This document shows positions 31,389-38,269 of a DNA stretch of 38,269 bases, in pieces; within the stretch, counting starts at the first letter, position 1, and the number at the start of each line of letters is the position of its first letter. Below the pieces are notes generated by a model. It was given only the letters and a program-made list of their open reading frames with translations, was not told the DNA's origin and searched no databases. The translations under genes and the position numbers were made by a program. Origin of the DNA: Bacteroidota bacterium (GTDB lineage: Bacteria > Bacteroidota > Bacteroidia > Chitinophagales > Saprospiraceae); the NCBI GenBank assembly GCA_018222965.1, contig JAAEZH010000001.1:1-38269 (forward strand). Direction: 5' to 3'.

Positions 31389-33011
31389 TTAATTTATCAT
31401 AATCATGGCACCTTTCACGGAGGTATTTGCAGCAGATTTAAGTTCGGCGCTGGCAGTTCCCTGAAGTGAAAGAGCAAAATTGGCTTTCGCGTTTACATTC
31501 AAGCCCTCCAAAGACAGATTTGTATTGGCTTTGGCAGATACAGCCTTGTTGGCTTTAAGGGATATATCTCCCAGAGCTTCAATAGTGACATCTTTCGCAC
31601 TCTTAATACTAATCCCGGATGGGTCCATTTTGATTTTATTGCCATTTTGATCCTGGATCGTGATGCTTTTATCTTTATCCGAGAAGATCATTTTATTTCC
31701 GGCAGGTGTTTGGGTAGTCAGTATTTTCTGATCATCGTCAAATTCGATTTTCAGGTCACTTTTTGTTACGATAGCCTTTATCGAGTTTTTCTCGTCAACA
31801 GAATATGGCGGGGCATTCTTCCCACTGTAAAGCATGCCAAGAATTACAGGATTCCGCGGGTCATCATTCAAAAACCCCAAGGCTACTTCATCGCCCATTT
31901 CCGGTATAAAGAAAGCCCCTTTCCCGGAGGTAGCATAAAAATTGGAAAGTCGTGCCCAAACACCCTCTCCTGATGGATCAATAACCGGAATATCTACTTT
32001 CAAACGGTGTTCGCCTGAATCATCAATTTCAATATTTTTCACCATGCCAATGTGCAAGCCGCTTAAAGCTGGTGCTGATCCAACGGTAAGCTGTGCGTTA
32101 GGTTTGCTGGTTTCAAAATACCACTCGGGTTTCAATCCAAATCGGGCAGTTGTTTTCCAGGTACCTGCAGCAATCTTATGTTGTACTCGGCTAATAAGTG
32201 CATTGCCATTAAAACGGGATCCGAATCCTTTAATTTCCAGGAGGGTATTGACTTTCGGCTTAGAGCTACCAATAAAACTCACTTCGCCTCTAATTCCGGA
32301 TAATCGCGCTTCCATATCCCAGGAATGGGAAGTTTTTTTTGGCTTAAGGTAAACAGACCCAAATTCCCCTTTAAAGTCAATTACATCAACCCCATAATCA
32401 ACAACCAAACCGGATTCTTTTGAAGTAGTTGGTTTGGAAACATTCAATTTTTTATCCTCAAAATAAACCAGTAGACCAGACTCATCAGCCCGTTCCAAAA
32501 TGAAGTCCCAAGCAACGGATTGGTATCTCACTATTTGTGGATGTGTGAAACTGGTGGCCTCAACTTGCGAACTTAGTCCTGCCTGCTTTACTACTTCGGT
32601 TATGACTTCACTGTCTTTTCTCACCTTATAACAGGCACTACTCTGACCCAACGACAATTTATAGGTTTCATCCTTGCAATAGACCTTTAACAGGTTGGGG
32701 CTTCCCGGGCCAACTGAGATGGTTTGATTAACAATAATTCCGGAAAAGATTGTATCCACTTTTGATTGGTATCCTGCCAAAATCTCTACATTGTTTCCAG
32801 GATTGAAATCTGCAGCTTCACTGGCCGCAAATGTTTCTTTTTCACTCTCTCCATTTGCCAGCAAAACGGAAAATACAGCTGTACCAACCCGGTTTACCGG
32901 CTTATCAACCTCTGCCTCCACAAGCTGATAGGCACTACTAAGGGCCTTACCATTTACCTTGATGGTGAGGGCTAGGTTATCAACAGCACTTTTTAAAGGT
33001 GATTCAGGCAT
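31389..33011 (-). CDS. VgrG-like contractile-system spike protein
   Basis: 540 residues with the gp27/gp5 organisation of VgrG. An N-terminal gp27-like hub (about 1-310) contains NNVEILAGYQSKVDTIFSGII and SVAWDFILERADESGLLVYFED. A gp5-like OB fold follows (HIGMVKNIEIDDSGEHRLKV ... WARLSNFYATSGKGAFFIPEMGDEVALGFLNDDPRNPVILGMLY, about 340-420), then a repetitive beta-helix tail (KSITIQDQNGNKIKMDPSGISIKSAKDVTIEAL and onwards). There is no effector extension. Sequence style fits Bacteroidota T6SS(iii) or eCIS rather than proteobacterial T6SS. No sheath, tube, baseplate or ClpV gene is within the window, so this VgrG-PAAR pair is an orphan here. Confidence 0.93.
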   Translation of the reverse strand: MPESPLKSAVDNLALTIKVNGKALSSAYQLVEAEVDKPVNRVGTAVFSVLLANGESEKETFAASEAADFNPGNNVEILAGYQSKVDTIFSGIIVNQTISVGPGSPNLLKVYCKDETYKLSLGQSSACYKVRKDSEVITEVVKQAGLSSQVEATSFTHPQIVRYQSVAWDFILERADESGLLVYFEDKKLNVSKPTTSKESGLVVDYGVDVIDFKGEFGSVYLKPKKTSHSWDMEARLSGIRGEVSFIGSSKPKVNTLLEIKGFGSRFNGNALISRVQHKIAAGTWKTTARFGLKPEWYFETSKPNAQLTVGSAPALSGLHIGMVKNIEIDDSGEHRLKVDIPVIDPSGEGVWARLSNFYATSGKGAFFIPEMGDEVALGFLNDDPRNPVILGMLYSGKNAPPYSVDEKNSIKAIVTKSDLKIEFDDDQKILTTQTPAGNKMIFSDKDKSITIQDQNGNKIKMDPSGISIKSAKDVTIEALGDISLKANKAVSAKANTNLSLEGLNVNAKANFALSLQGTASAELKSAANTSVKGAMIMIN

Positions 33012-33159
33012 TTTGGGTTATTTTTTTAGTGGTGGAAATTCAATTAGCCGTTCATTTTTATGTTCTTTATCTAAATACTCGATGTGTAAAACGTCCAGCT
33101 TTTGCCGTTATCTAAAATTAAGAATATATCCGATAAATTATCTAATCGAAAATAATTCC

Positions 33160-33318
33160 GTGGGTAACCCAGAGGAACTATTGAAATATACCGACGACGA
33201 AGTGGTTTGGGCCATTTCTTGTACGGCATTCCCTCAAACCAAAGCGTTTGAGCAATAATAATATCCCAATCTACTTTGCTTTGGGTATAGCACTTTTTCT
33301 ATCAAATTAGTTTTCTAA
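33160..33318 (+). pseudogene. possible decayed N-terminal fragment of an ECF sigma factor
   Basis: From a GTG at 33160 the frame reads NPEELLKYTDDEVVWAI, then FPQTKAFEQ, two consecutive TAA stops at 33256-33261, and after them YPNLLCFGYS in the same frame up to 33318. The pattern 'TDxE-x2-x-AI ... KAFEQ-xx-YPxLLxFGY' resembles region 2 of ECF sigma factors of Bacteroidota. The rest of the gene is missing. The similarity is short, so chance is a real alternative. Confidence 0.3.
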
Positions 33319-33352
33319 AAAAATGCAGGCAATAGGTTAAAAAATGCGCTGG

Positions 33353-33368
33353 TTTCGATGTATCGAAA
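33353..33368. promoter_or_regulatory. 16-bp palindrome upstream of pectate-lyase-like gene
   Basis: TTTCGAT-GT-ATCGAAA, perfect 7-bp arms with a 2-base centre, about 55 bp before the pectate-lyase-like ATG. A second, overlapping inverted repeat (ATGTA at 33358-33362 with TACAT at 33372-33376) extends it. Size and position fit an operator for a dimeric regulator. Confidence 0.4.
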
Positions 33369-33423
33369 TGGTACATTGGACAGGTAAATCCATTCGCGGA
33401 AGCGGAAAAAAACTAACCACTCT

Positions 33424-34827
33424 ATGTTACGGACCTTCATTGCTTCATTTTGTCTCCTGCTTTTTACTACCTCCACTGCACAGCCCCTTGCATTCCCGGA
33501 AGCGGAAGGCTTTGGCAAATACACCCGGGGCGGACGAGGCGGAGAAGTGCATTTTGTGACCAATCTACATGATGCCGGACCTGGAAGTTTAAGGGCTGCG
33601 CTAGAAAGCGAAGGGCCCAGAACAGTGCTTTTCCGGGTATCGGGGGTCATCGAATTAGAAAAAGAAATTCGCATCATCCATCCCTACATTACTATTGCCG
33701 GACAAAGCGCACCGGGAGATGGCATTTGCATAAAGAATTATCCCATCCTGATAGAGGCAGATGAAGTGATCATCAGGCACCTGCGGCTGCGGCTTGGCGA
33801 TGCATCCGGAGAGGGACACGATGCTATAAGCGGCAGGTATGTTACCAATGTCATTCTCGACCATGTATCTGCCAGTTGGAGTATTGATGAGACTATGTCT
33901 TTGTATCATTGCGATAGTCTGACCGTACAATGGTGCATAATCTCTGAAAGCCTGCACAACTCCAAACACGTCAAGGGTGCACATGGCTATGGGGCTATTT
34001 GGGGTGCCAACCACAGCAGTTATCACCATAATTTGTTTGCCCACCACTCCAGTCGTAATCCCCGGTTTGCATCCGGTAGTCAGCATACTGATTTTCGGAA
34101 TAACGTCATTTATAACTGGGGCTTTAACAGTGCATATGGTGGCGAAAACAGGCAAAATGGAAAGGAAGACCGATTTGTATTTTCCTATATCAATATGGTT
34201 GGTAATTATTTCAAACCGGGTCCGGCAACCCAACCGGGAGAGGTTACGCACAGGATTGTAAATCCATCTGCCCGTAACCCGGAGAATGATTACGGTCAAT
34301 GGTTTGTGGAAGGCAATTATGTAAAGGGCAACAAAACCGTTTCTAAAGACAATTGGAACGGTGGTGTACAACCCGGCCATGGAGAAGAATACCTGGATTT
34401 AATTCGTGCCGATGAGCCCTTTGAAAACTGTATGCCCATTCGCCAACAGGCGGCAAAAAAGGCTTATAAACTGGTTTTGAAGAAGGCCGGAGCCAATTTG
34501 CCCAAACGGGATATCATTGATCAGAGAATTGTCGGGGAAGTAAAAAAGGGAACAGCAACCTATGAAGGGAGTTCATACAAAAAAGATCATGAGGTGGGGC
34601 AGCCTGATCGCGCATGCGGGATCATTGACCACCCGGAAGAGGTTGGCGGCTGGCCGGATTATCAGTCTGAGGAGGCTCCATTAGATACGGATAAGGATGG
34701 GATGCCAGACAGTTGGGAAGAAAAAATGGGATTGGATAAATTGGACGGGACAGACCGAAATAAAATTAATACGGAAGGATATACACAACTGGAAGTATAT
34801 TTGAACAGTATTAAAACCAAACCATGA
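33424..34827 (+). CDS. secreted pectate-lyase-like protein (parallel beta-helix)
   Basis: 467 residues with a signal peptide (MLRTFIASFCLLLFTTSTAQ). The opening AFPEAEGFGKYTRGGRGGEVHFVTNLHDAGPGSLRAAL and the string FRVSGVIELEKEI, YITIAGQSAPGDGI, HLRLRLGDASGEGHDAIS and LDHVSASWSIDETMSL are typical of Bacteroidota PL1-type pectate lyases, with turns stacking into a right-handed beta-helix. The putative catalytic region contains HHNLFAHHSSRNPRFASGS. Near the C-terminus a DTDKDGMPDSWEEKMGLD segment is a calcium-binding thrombospondin-3-like repeat. No T9SS domain is seen. Substrate (pectate or another uronic polysaccharide) is not decided by sequence. It overlaps the next gene by 4 bp. Confidence 0.9.
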   Translation: MLRTFIASFCLLLFTTSTAQPLAFPEAEGFGKYTRGGRGGEVHFVTNLHDAGPGSLRAALESEGPRTVLFRVSGVIELEKEIRIIHPYITIAGQSAPGDGICIKNYPILIEADEVIIRHLRLRLGDASGEGHDAISGRYVTNVILDHVSASWSIDETMSLYHCDSLTVQWCIISESLHNSKHVKGAHGYGAIWGANHSSYHHNLFAHHSSRNPRFASGSQHTDFRNNVIYNWGFNSAYGGENRQNGKEDRFVFSYINMVGNYFKPGPATQPGEVTHRIVNPSARNPENDYGQWFVEGNYVKGNKTVSKDNWNGGVQPGHGEEYLDLIRADEPFENCMPIRQQAAKKAYKLVLKKAGANLPKRDIIDQRIVGEVKKGTATYEGSSYKKDHEVGQPDRACGIIDHPEEVGGWPDYQSEEAPLDTDKDGMPDSWEEKMGLDKLDGTDRNKINTEGYTQLEVYLNSIKTKP

Positions 34828-35237
34828 AAAATCACCGCCAAATTTCCGATTCAGAATTTATCCGATCCTTTGAAAGTTGCGAACTGCCCCCTGAGGTTTT
34901 TAGCCACGAGGCTCATTTGAGGTTAGCCTGGTTGTACCTTTATGAGGGGGGATTACATACAGCTTCTGTTCGTTATCAGAAAAACCTTCAAGAGTATGTA
35001 ACCCATTGGGGAGCCGCCGATAAATATCATGAGACCCTGACAATAGCCGCCGTGAAAACAGTCTGGCATTTTATGCAAAAGAGCGAAACCAAAGACTTTT
35101 TCAGCTTTATGGAAGAAAATCCGCGTTTAAACACGCATTTTAAGGCATTGCTGGAAGCCCATTACAGCAACGAAAAGATTTGGTCAAAAGAAGCCCGGGC
35201 AGCCTTTGTGGATCCTGACCTCCTCCCCTACAATTAG
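34824..35237 (+). CDS. conserved hypothetical protein, translationally coupled to pectate-lyase gene
   Basis: 137 residues, predicted all-helical and cytoplasmic, without signal peptide. Its ATG overlaps the upstream stop (ATGA). Conserved-looking histidine motifs are FSHEAHLRLAWLYL (about 26-39) and KYHETLTIAAVKTVWHF, which could form a metal or substrate site. No family is recognised. The C-terminus ends three bases before the stop of the converging DUF1572 gene. Coupling to the secreted lyase suggests co-expression but gives no function. Confidence 0.8.
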   Translation: MKNHRQISDSEFIRSFESCELPPEVFSHEAHLRLAWLYLYEGGLHTASVRYQKNLQEYVTHWGAADKYHETLTIAAVKTVWHFMQKSETKDFFSFMEENPRLNTHFKALLEAHYSNEKIWSKEARAAFVDPDLLPYN

Positions 35238-35240
35238 TAT

Positions 35241-35684
35241 TTAATCCAGTAAGCGGCGGTGGTAATTGATTTGACCCAGGTGGTAATTGAGATGACCATA
35301 CAGGTGTATTAGAAAAGGTTCTACACGCAATATTTTACCTAAGACTTCCCGGGGATAATCTTCAGCCAGCTTTTCCACTGTAATCTTTGGCAAAACCTCC
35401 TGAAGCATGGAAATCGTATTGTCTACCTCTTCGATCAAAATGGCCCTCGGCACATTCTTTAAGCCAAACTCATTTTCCCTATTTCGCACATAGCCTGTTT
35501 CTCCTAAGGTCGCGCCTATAAAATGCTGGATATTTCCGGCTAAATGTAAACACAGGTTGCCGGCTGTATTCGCAATATCTCTATCCAGTTTCCAGATATT
35601 GGCTTCCGCCGAATAAGCATTTATTTCCTTTTTGAGTCGGTTTAGATCCCTGAGGAACAGGGTTTGAAGTGCTTGTGTGGTCAT
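35241..35684 (-). CDS. DUF1572 / DinB-superfamily protein
   Basis: 147 residues, a four-helix-bundle DinB-like protein of the DUF1572 type. Histidines spaced as in metal-binding DinB proteins occur in LHLAGNIQHFIG (about 48-59) and HLYGHLNYHLGQINYH (near the C-terminus). The start at 35684 (MTTQALQTLFLRDL) is preferred: a longer frame from 35756 would run across the terminator of the upstream gene. DinB-like proteins include bacillithiol- or mycothiol-dependent transferases; the substrate here is unknown. It ends 3 bp from the converging small hypothetical gene. Confidence 0.85.
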   Translation of the reverse strand: MTTQALQTLFLRDLNRLKKEINAYSAEANIWKLDRDIANTAGNLCLHLAGNIQHFIGATLGETGYVRNRENEFGLKNVPRAILIEEVDNTISMLQEVLPKITVEKLAEDYPREVLGKILRVEPFLIHLYGHLNYHLGQINYHRRLLD

Positions 35685-35732
35685 AAACAATGGATGTTTT
35701 TTTAAATAACACTCCCATTGGATAAATGGATC

Positions 35733-35770
35733 AAAAAAATCCCGAACCCTGAGCATCAGGATCCGGGATT
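35733..35770 (-). terminator. intrinsic terminator of the fasciclin/T9SS gene
   Basis: AATCCCG (35738-35744) with CGGGATT (35764-35770) forms the outer stem around CCTGA/TCAGG, followed on the minus strand by seven Ts. It lies 72 bp past the stop codon. Outer stem, T-run and flanks match the terminator at 4333-4370. Confidence 0.85.
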
Positions 35771-35842
35771 ATAGACTATACATAACGCGAAATGGTTTGA
35801 CTTGTCAAGCCTTTTCGACCTAAGTCTATCCGATTTCTTTCT

Positions 35843-38269
35843 CTATTTCGAAATCATCACTTTTTGGAAAAACACCATATCTCCGGTTTCAATTCGAAGG
35901 ACATACATCCCTGCGCTTAAAGCAGAAGTATTGATCTCAATAATTTGATCAGAAGATGTTTTCTGTTTCAATAGCTGACCATTAAGATCAAAAACATAGA
36001 TATTGGCTTTGCCTGTAGGTAATGCAGAAAGGTCAACATTTACCTGATCACTGGCAGGATTTGGAGATACCAAAATGTCATAATCAGAAGCATTTAGCAC
36101 ATCAACGCCATCGAAGCTCGGAGGCAATACCACTGCATCAATCACATGTACAACGCCATTATCTGCTTGCAAGTTAACCATGATAACGAGTGCCTGATTG
36201 ATGTATACATCAGCTCCATCAATTGTTACTTCAATATCTTCTCCCTGCATAGTCAAAACTGTTTGGCCATCGGAAAGATCTGTAGAAAGCACTTCTCCTG
36301 CGTGAACGTGATAGAGAAGAATCTGTGCAAGGTCACCTGTTGGATCCATCAGTAAGTCGTCCAAAAATCCGGCAGGCAAAGCATCAAAGGCTTCATCGGT
36401 AGGTGCAAAAACCGTAAATGGCCCGTCACCACTGAGGTCGTCATCAAGCTCAGCTGCAATAACAGCTGTCTCAAGTGTTTCATGATCCGGACTATTCACA
36501 ATGATATCTACCACTGTAATTGGTGTTGGAGGAGCAGCACCAAACTGCACATCGTCAAAGTAATACGTCTTCTCTCCCGCATCCGCACCCGTGGTACCAA
36601 AATTGAAGAAGATCGAGGCTTTGTCGTAAGTGTTGGCAAAGTTAATAGCTGCTGTACCCATCACTTCATTGCTGAAATCAAATTCTAGGGTCTCCCATTC
36701 TGAAGCCACGGTAGTAAGCACTTCCGTTTCTACGCTAATAGTAGGATCGGTAGCATCTTCTACTTTCAAGCGAATCGGAATATTGGCATCCGGTGACCAA
36801 ACTCGTACAGTCATCTTCGTTTCTCCTGCTTCAAATGGTATGGCAGTAGCGAATCCGGCAGCAGTACCAATGGTCGTGCCGGCCCACAATTCAGCGGCGT
36901 CGGTTTTGATGGATTGTCCTACTGTATTAGCCGGATCCGTTGGATCTTCTACTACGGTGGAAGCATTTCCTCCAAAATCGGTCAACGTATAATCTGTATC
37001 GGGATCTTCAAAAGTTACCGGCAGGTCAATTTGATCCAAAGGAGACCCTGGTAGAAATTCTACATCGTCCCAGTAGTAGGTCTTCTCACCTGCATCCGCA
37101 CCTGTGGTACCAAAGTTGAAGAAGATCGAGGCTTTGTCGTAGGTATTGTCATAATTGATGGCTGCTGTACCCATCACCTCATTGCTGAAATCAAATTCCA
37201 GTGTTTCCCAGGCCATCGCTGTCGTAGTAAGTGCTTCGGTCTCCACACTAATCGTTGGATCGGTAGCATCTTCGACCTTCAGACGAATTGGAATATTGGC
37301 ATCCGGTGACCAGACGCGGACTGTCATCTTCGTAAGTCCGGGTGTAAATGGAATGGCATTGGCAAAACCTAAATCGGTTCCAATCGTCGTTCCTGCCCAC
37401 AACTCCGCAGCATCTGTTTTGATAGACTGACCAACAGTATTAGCCGGATCGGTCGGATCTTCCACCACAGTGGATGCATTACCTCCAAAATCAGTCAGTG
37501 TATAATCTGTATTGGCATCCTCAAAAGTTACAGGCAGATCAATCTGATCCAATTGCGGACCAGGAACAAACTCTACATCGTCCCAGTAGTAAGTCTTTTC
37601 TCCGGCATCAGCACCCGTGGTACCGAAGTTGAAGAAGATAGAAGCCTTGTCGTAAGTGTTGTCGAGGTTTATAGCTGCAGTACCCATAACCTCGTTGCTA
37701 AAGTCAAAGGTCAGGGTCTCCCAATCGGATGCAACCGTTGTCAGGGTTTCAGTCTCCACACTGATCGTAGGATCGGTGGCATCTTCCACTTTCAGGCGAA
37801 TGGGGATGCCTGCATCTGGTGACCAGACGCGTACCGTCATGCTTGTGGCATCAGCCGTGAAAGGAATGGCATTAGCAAAACCCAAATCGGTTCCAATGGT
37901 CGTTCCTGCCCACAACTCCGCAGCATCTGTTTTGATAGACTGAGCTACTGTGTTGGTCGGATCTGTTGGATCTTCAACCACACTGGATGCATTACCGCCA
38001 AAATCGGTCAGAGTATAATCTGTATCTGGCTCCTCAAAAGTTACCGGCAGATCAATTTGATCGATCTGCGGCGCAGCTACAAACTCTACATCGTCCCAGT
38101 AATAAGTCTTCTCTCCGGCATCAGCACCCGTGGTACCGAAGTTGAAGAAGATGGAGGCCTTGTCATAGGTGTTGTCAAAGTTGATGGCTGCCGTGCCCAT
38201 CACCTCATTACTGAAGTCAAAGGTCAGGGTCTCCCATTCTGCAGCAACGGTAGTCATGGTTTCCGTTTC
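35843..38269 (-). CDS. large T9SS protein with repeated carbohydrate-binding-like modules and fasciclin domain (5' end outside window)
   Basis: At least 804 residues from an internal Met; the frame stays open to the window edge, so the N-terminus is missing. Three complete and one partial copy of a 171-residue module are present, each holding IDLPVTFE, YTLTDFGGNAS, AELWAGTTIGT, TVRVWSPDA, IRLKVEDATDPTISVETE, FDFSNEVMGTAAIN and KTYYWDDVEF. This is a beta-sandwich module common in marine Bacteroidota and Gammaproteobacteria, often attached to glycoside hydrolases and thought to bind carbohydrate. A fasciclin domain (VVDIIVNSPDHETLETAVIAA, FTVFAPTDEAFDALP, NGVVHVIDAVVLPP) and a type A T9SS domain (VSPNPASDQVNV ... 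MVFFQKVMISK) follow. The protein is probably a surface adhesin. Confidence 0.92.
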   Translation of the reverse strand, partial: ETETMTTVAAEWETLTFDFSNEVMGTAAINFDNTYDKASIFFNFGTTGADAGEKTYYWDDVEFVAAPQIDQIDLPVTFEEPDTDYTLTDFGGNASSVVEDPTDPTNTVAQSIKTDAAELWAGTTIGTDLGFANAIPFTADATSMTVRVWSPDAGIPIRLKVEDATDPTISVETETLTTVASDWETLTFDFSNEVMGTAAINLDNTYDKASIFFNFGTTGADAGEKTYYWDDVEFVPGPQLDQIDLPVTFEDANTDYTLTDFGGNASTVVEDPTDPANTVGQSIKTDAAELWAGTTIGTDLGFANAIPFTPGLTKMTVRVWSPDANIPIRLKVEDATDPTISVETEALTTTAMAWETLEFDFSNEVMGTAAINYDNTYDKASIFFNFGTTGADAGEKTYYWDDVEFLPGSPLDQIDLPVTFEDPDTDYTLTDFGGNASTVVEDPTDPANTVGQSIKTDAAELWAGTTIGTAAGFATAIPFEAGETKMTVRVWSPDANIPIRLKVEDATDPTISVETEVLTTVASEWETLEFDFSNEVMGTAAINFANTYDKASIFFNFGTTGADAGEKTYYFDDVQFGAAPPTPITVVDIIVNSPDHETLETAVIAAELDDDLSGDGPFTVFAPTDEAFDALPAGFLDDLLMDPTGDLAQILLYHVHAGEVLSTDLSDGQTVLTMQGEDIEVTIDGADVYINQALVIMVNLQADNGVVHVIDAVVLPPSFDGVDVLNASDYDILVSPNPASDQVNVDLSALPTGKANIYVFDLNGQLLKQKTSSDQIIEINTSALSAGMYVLRIETGDMVFFQKVMISK
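36546..38269 (-). repeat. 513-bp (171-residue) tandem repeat units
   Basis: Equivalent points of the unit occur at 36546, 37059, 37572 and 38085, exactly 513 bp apart. Three units are complete and a fourth runs off the window. The amino acid sequences are nearly the same while many third codon positions differ (compare 37059-37200 with 37572-37713). Confidence 0.95.

Larger units (their letters stand above)
33012..33423. other. 412-bp spacer between vgrG and pectate-lyase-like genes
   Basis: The genes diverge from this spacer. It holds a short sigma-factor-like remnant (33160-33318, separate entry) and a palindrome at 33353-33368. No TAnnTTTG box was found on either strand, so the promoters of both flanking genes are unassigned. 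An open frame running from 32959 to 33258 overlaps vgrG on the other strand and is not considered a gene as such. Confidence 0.5.

Noticed and set aside
32959-33258. 99-codon plus-strand frame overlapping the vgrG start
   Set aside because: The first two thirds are low-quality sequence antisense to vgrG; only the last third resembles a protein and is listed separately as a possible remnant.
33655-34380. 241-codon open frame opposite the pectate-lyase-like gene
   Set aside because: Antisense shadow; the plus-strand reading carries the signal peptide and family motifs.
35685-35756. N-terminal extension of the DUF1572 protein
   Set aside because: It would be encoded across the terminator hairpin of the upstream gene; the internal ATG at 35684 fits the family start.
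35794-35811. GGTTTGAC-TT-GTCAAGCC hairpin followed by TTTT on the plus strand
   Set aside because: No rightward gene reads into it; a better terminator for the leftward gene lies just beyond it.
1-38269. CRISPR arrays, prophage or insertion sequences
   Set aside because: No spaced direct repeats of CRISPR type, no integrase or transposase, and no phage structural run apart from the VgrG-PAAR pair.
36546-38269. 513-bp periodicity as an assembly artefact
   Set aside because: Units differ at many silent positions, which an assembly duplication would not produce.

Overview
The window looks like a chromosomal segment of a free-living Bacteroidota, most likely a Saprospiria-type organism (inference from protein families, not from a marker gene). 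Four things point there. Three proteins carry C-terminal type IX secretion (T9SS, type A) sorting domains. There is a SusC-style TonB receptor with an N-terminal carboxypeptidase-regulatory-like domain. The pair rsmD + DUF3822 is present. Several intergenic regions hold TAnnTTTG -7 boxes, the Bacteroidota sigma-A promoter form, and most starts lack a Shine-Dalgarno sequence. There is no phage, no insertion sequence with a transposase and no CRISPR array.

Layout. 1-3.1 kb: a 9-bp minisatellite, then a leftward cluster of bactofilin, a pilin-like membrane-anchored protein, DUF3822, rsmD and a small secreted protein. 3.3-4.3 kb: tsaD, rightward. 4.4-6.9 kb: a T9SS-exported FG-GAP/VCBS protein and a DUF697+SHOCT membrane protein. 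7.1-13.3 kb: a 2066-residue alpha-2-macroglobulin with an intact CxEQ thioester. 13.5-15.8 kb: a FAD oxidoreductase, an MmcQ/YjbR protein, tRNA-Arg(CCT) and a lipoprotein. 15.8-18.6 kb: a tandem universal stress protein, a small lipoprotein, a strongly folded intergenic element and an endonuclease/exonuclease/phosphatase. 18.6-22 kb: dapB, a cysteine desulfurase and glmM. 22.1-27.4 kb, rightward: a PAP2 phosphatase, a TonB receptor and an esterase-fold T9SS protein that lacks its nucleophile. 27.5-30.9 kb: acyl-CoA reductase, rluD and a trans-sulfuration enzyme. 31.1-33.0 kb: an orphan PAAR-VgrG pair next to a REP-like palindromic cluster. 33.2-35.7 kb: a decayed sigma-factor-like fragment, a pectate-lyase-like protein, an unknown small protein and a DUF1572/DinB protein. 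35.8 kb to the end: a large T9SS protein built from near-identical 171-residue modules plus a fasciclin domain, cut by the window edge.

The core genes (tsaD, rsmD, rluD, dapB, glmM, cysteine desulfurase, tRNA-Arg) are ordinary housekeeping functions for translation, RNA modification, lysine/peptidoglycan precursors and sulfur transfer. The accessory genes are mostly envelope or export functions: T9SS cargo, a TonB receptor, macroglobulin, a contractile-injection spike and a polysaccharide lyase. The least explained items are non-coding: a folded intergenic region at 17.37-17.47 kb with mutually exclusive stems, a palindromic cluster at 30.97-31.06 kb, an identical 19-bp hairpin right after two unrelated stop codons, and a pair of look-alike terminators behind two T9SS cargo genes.
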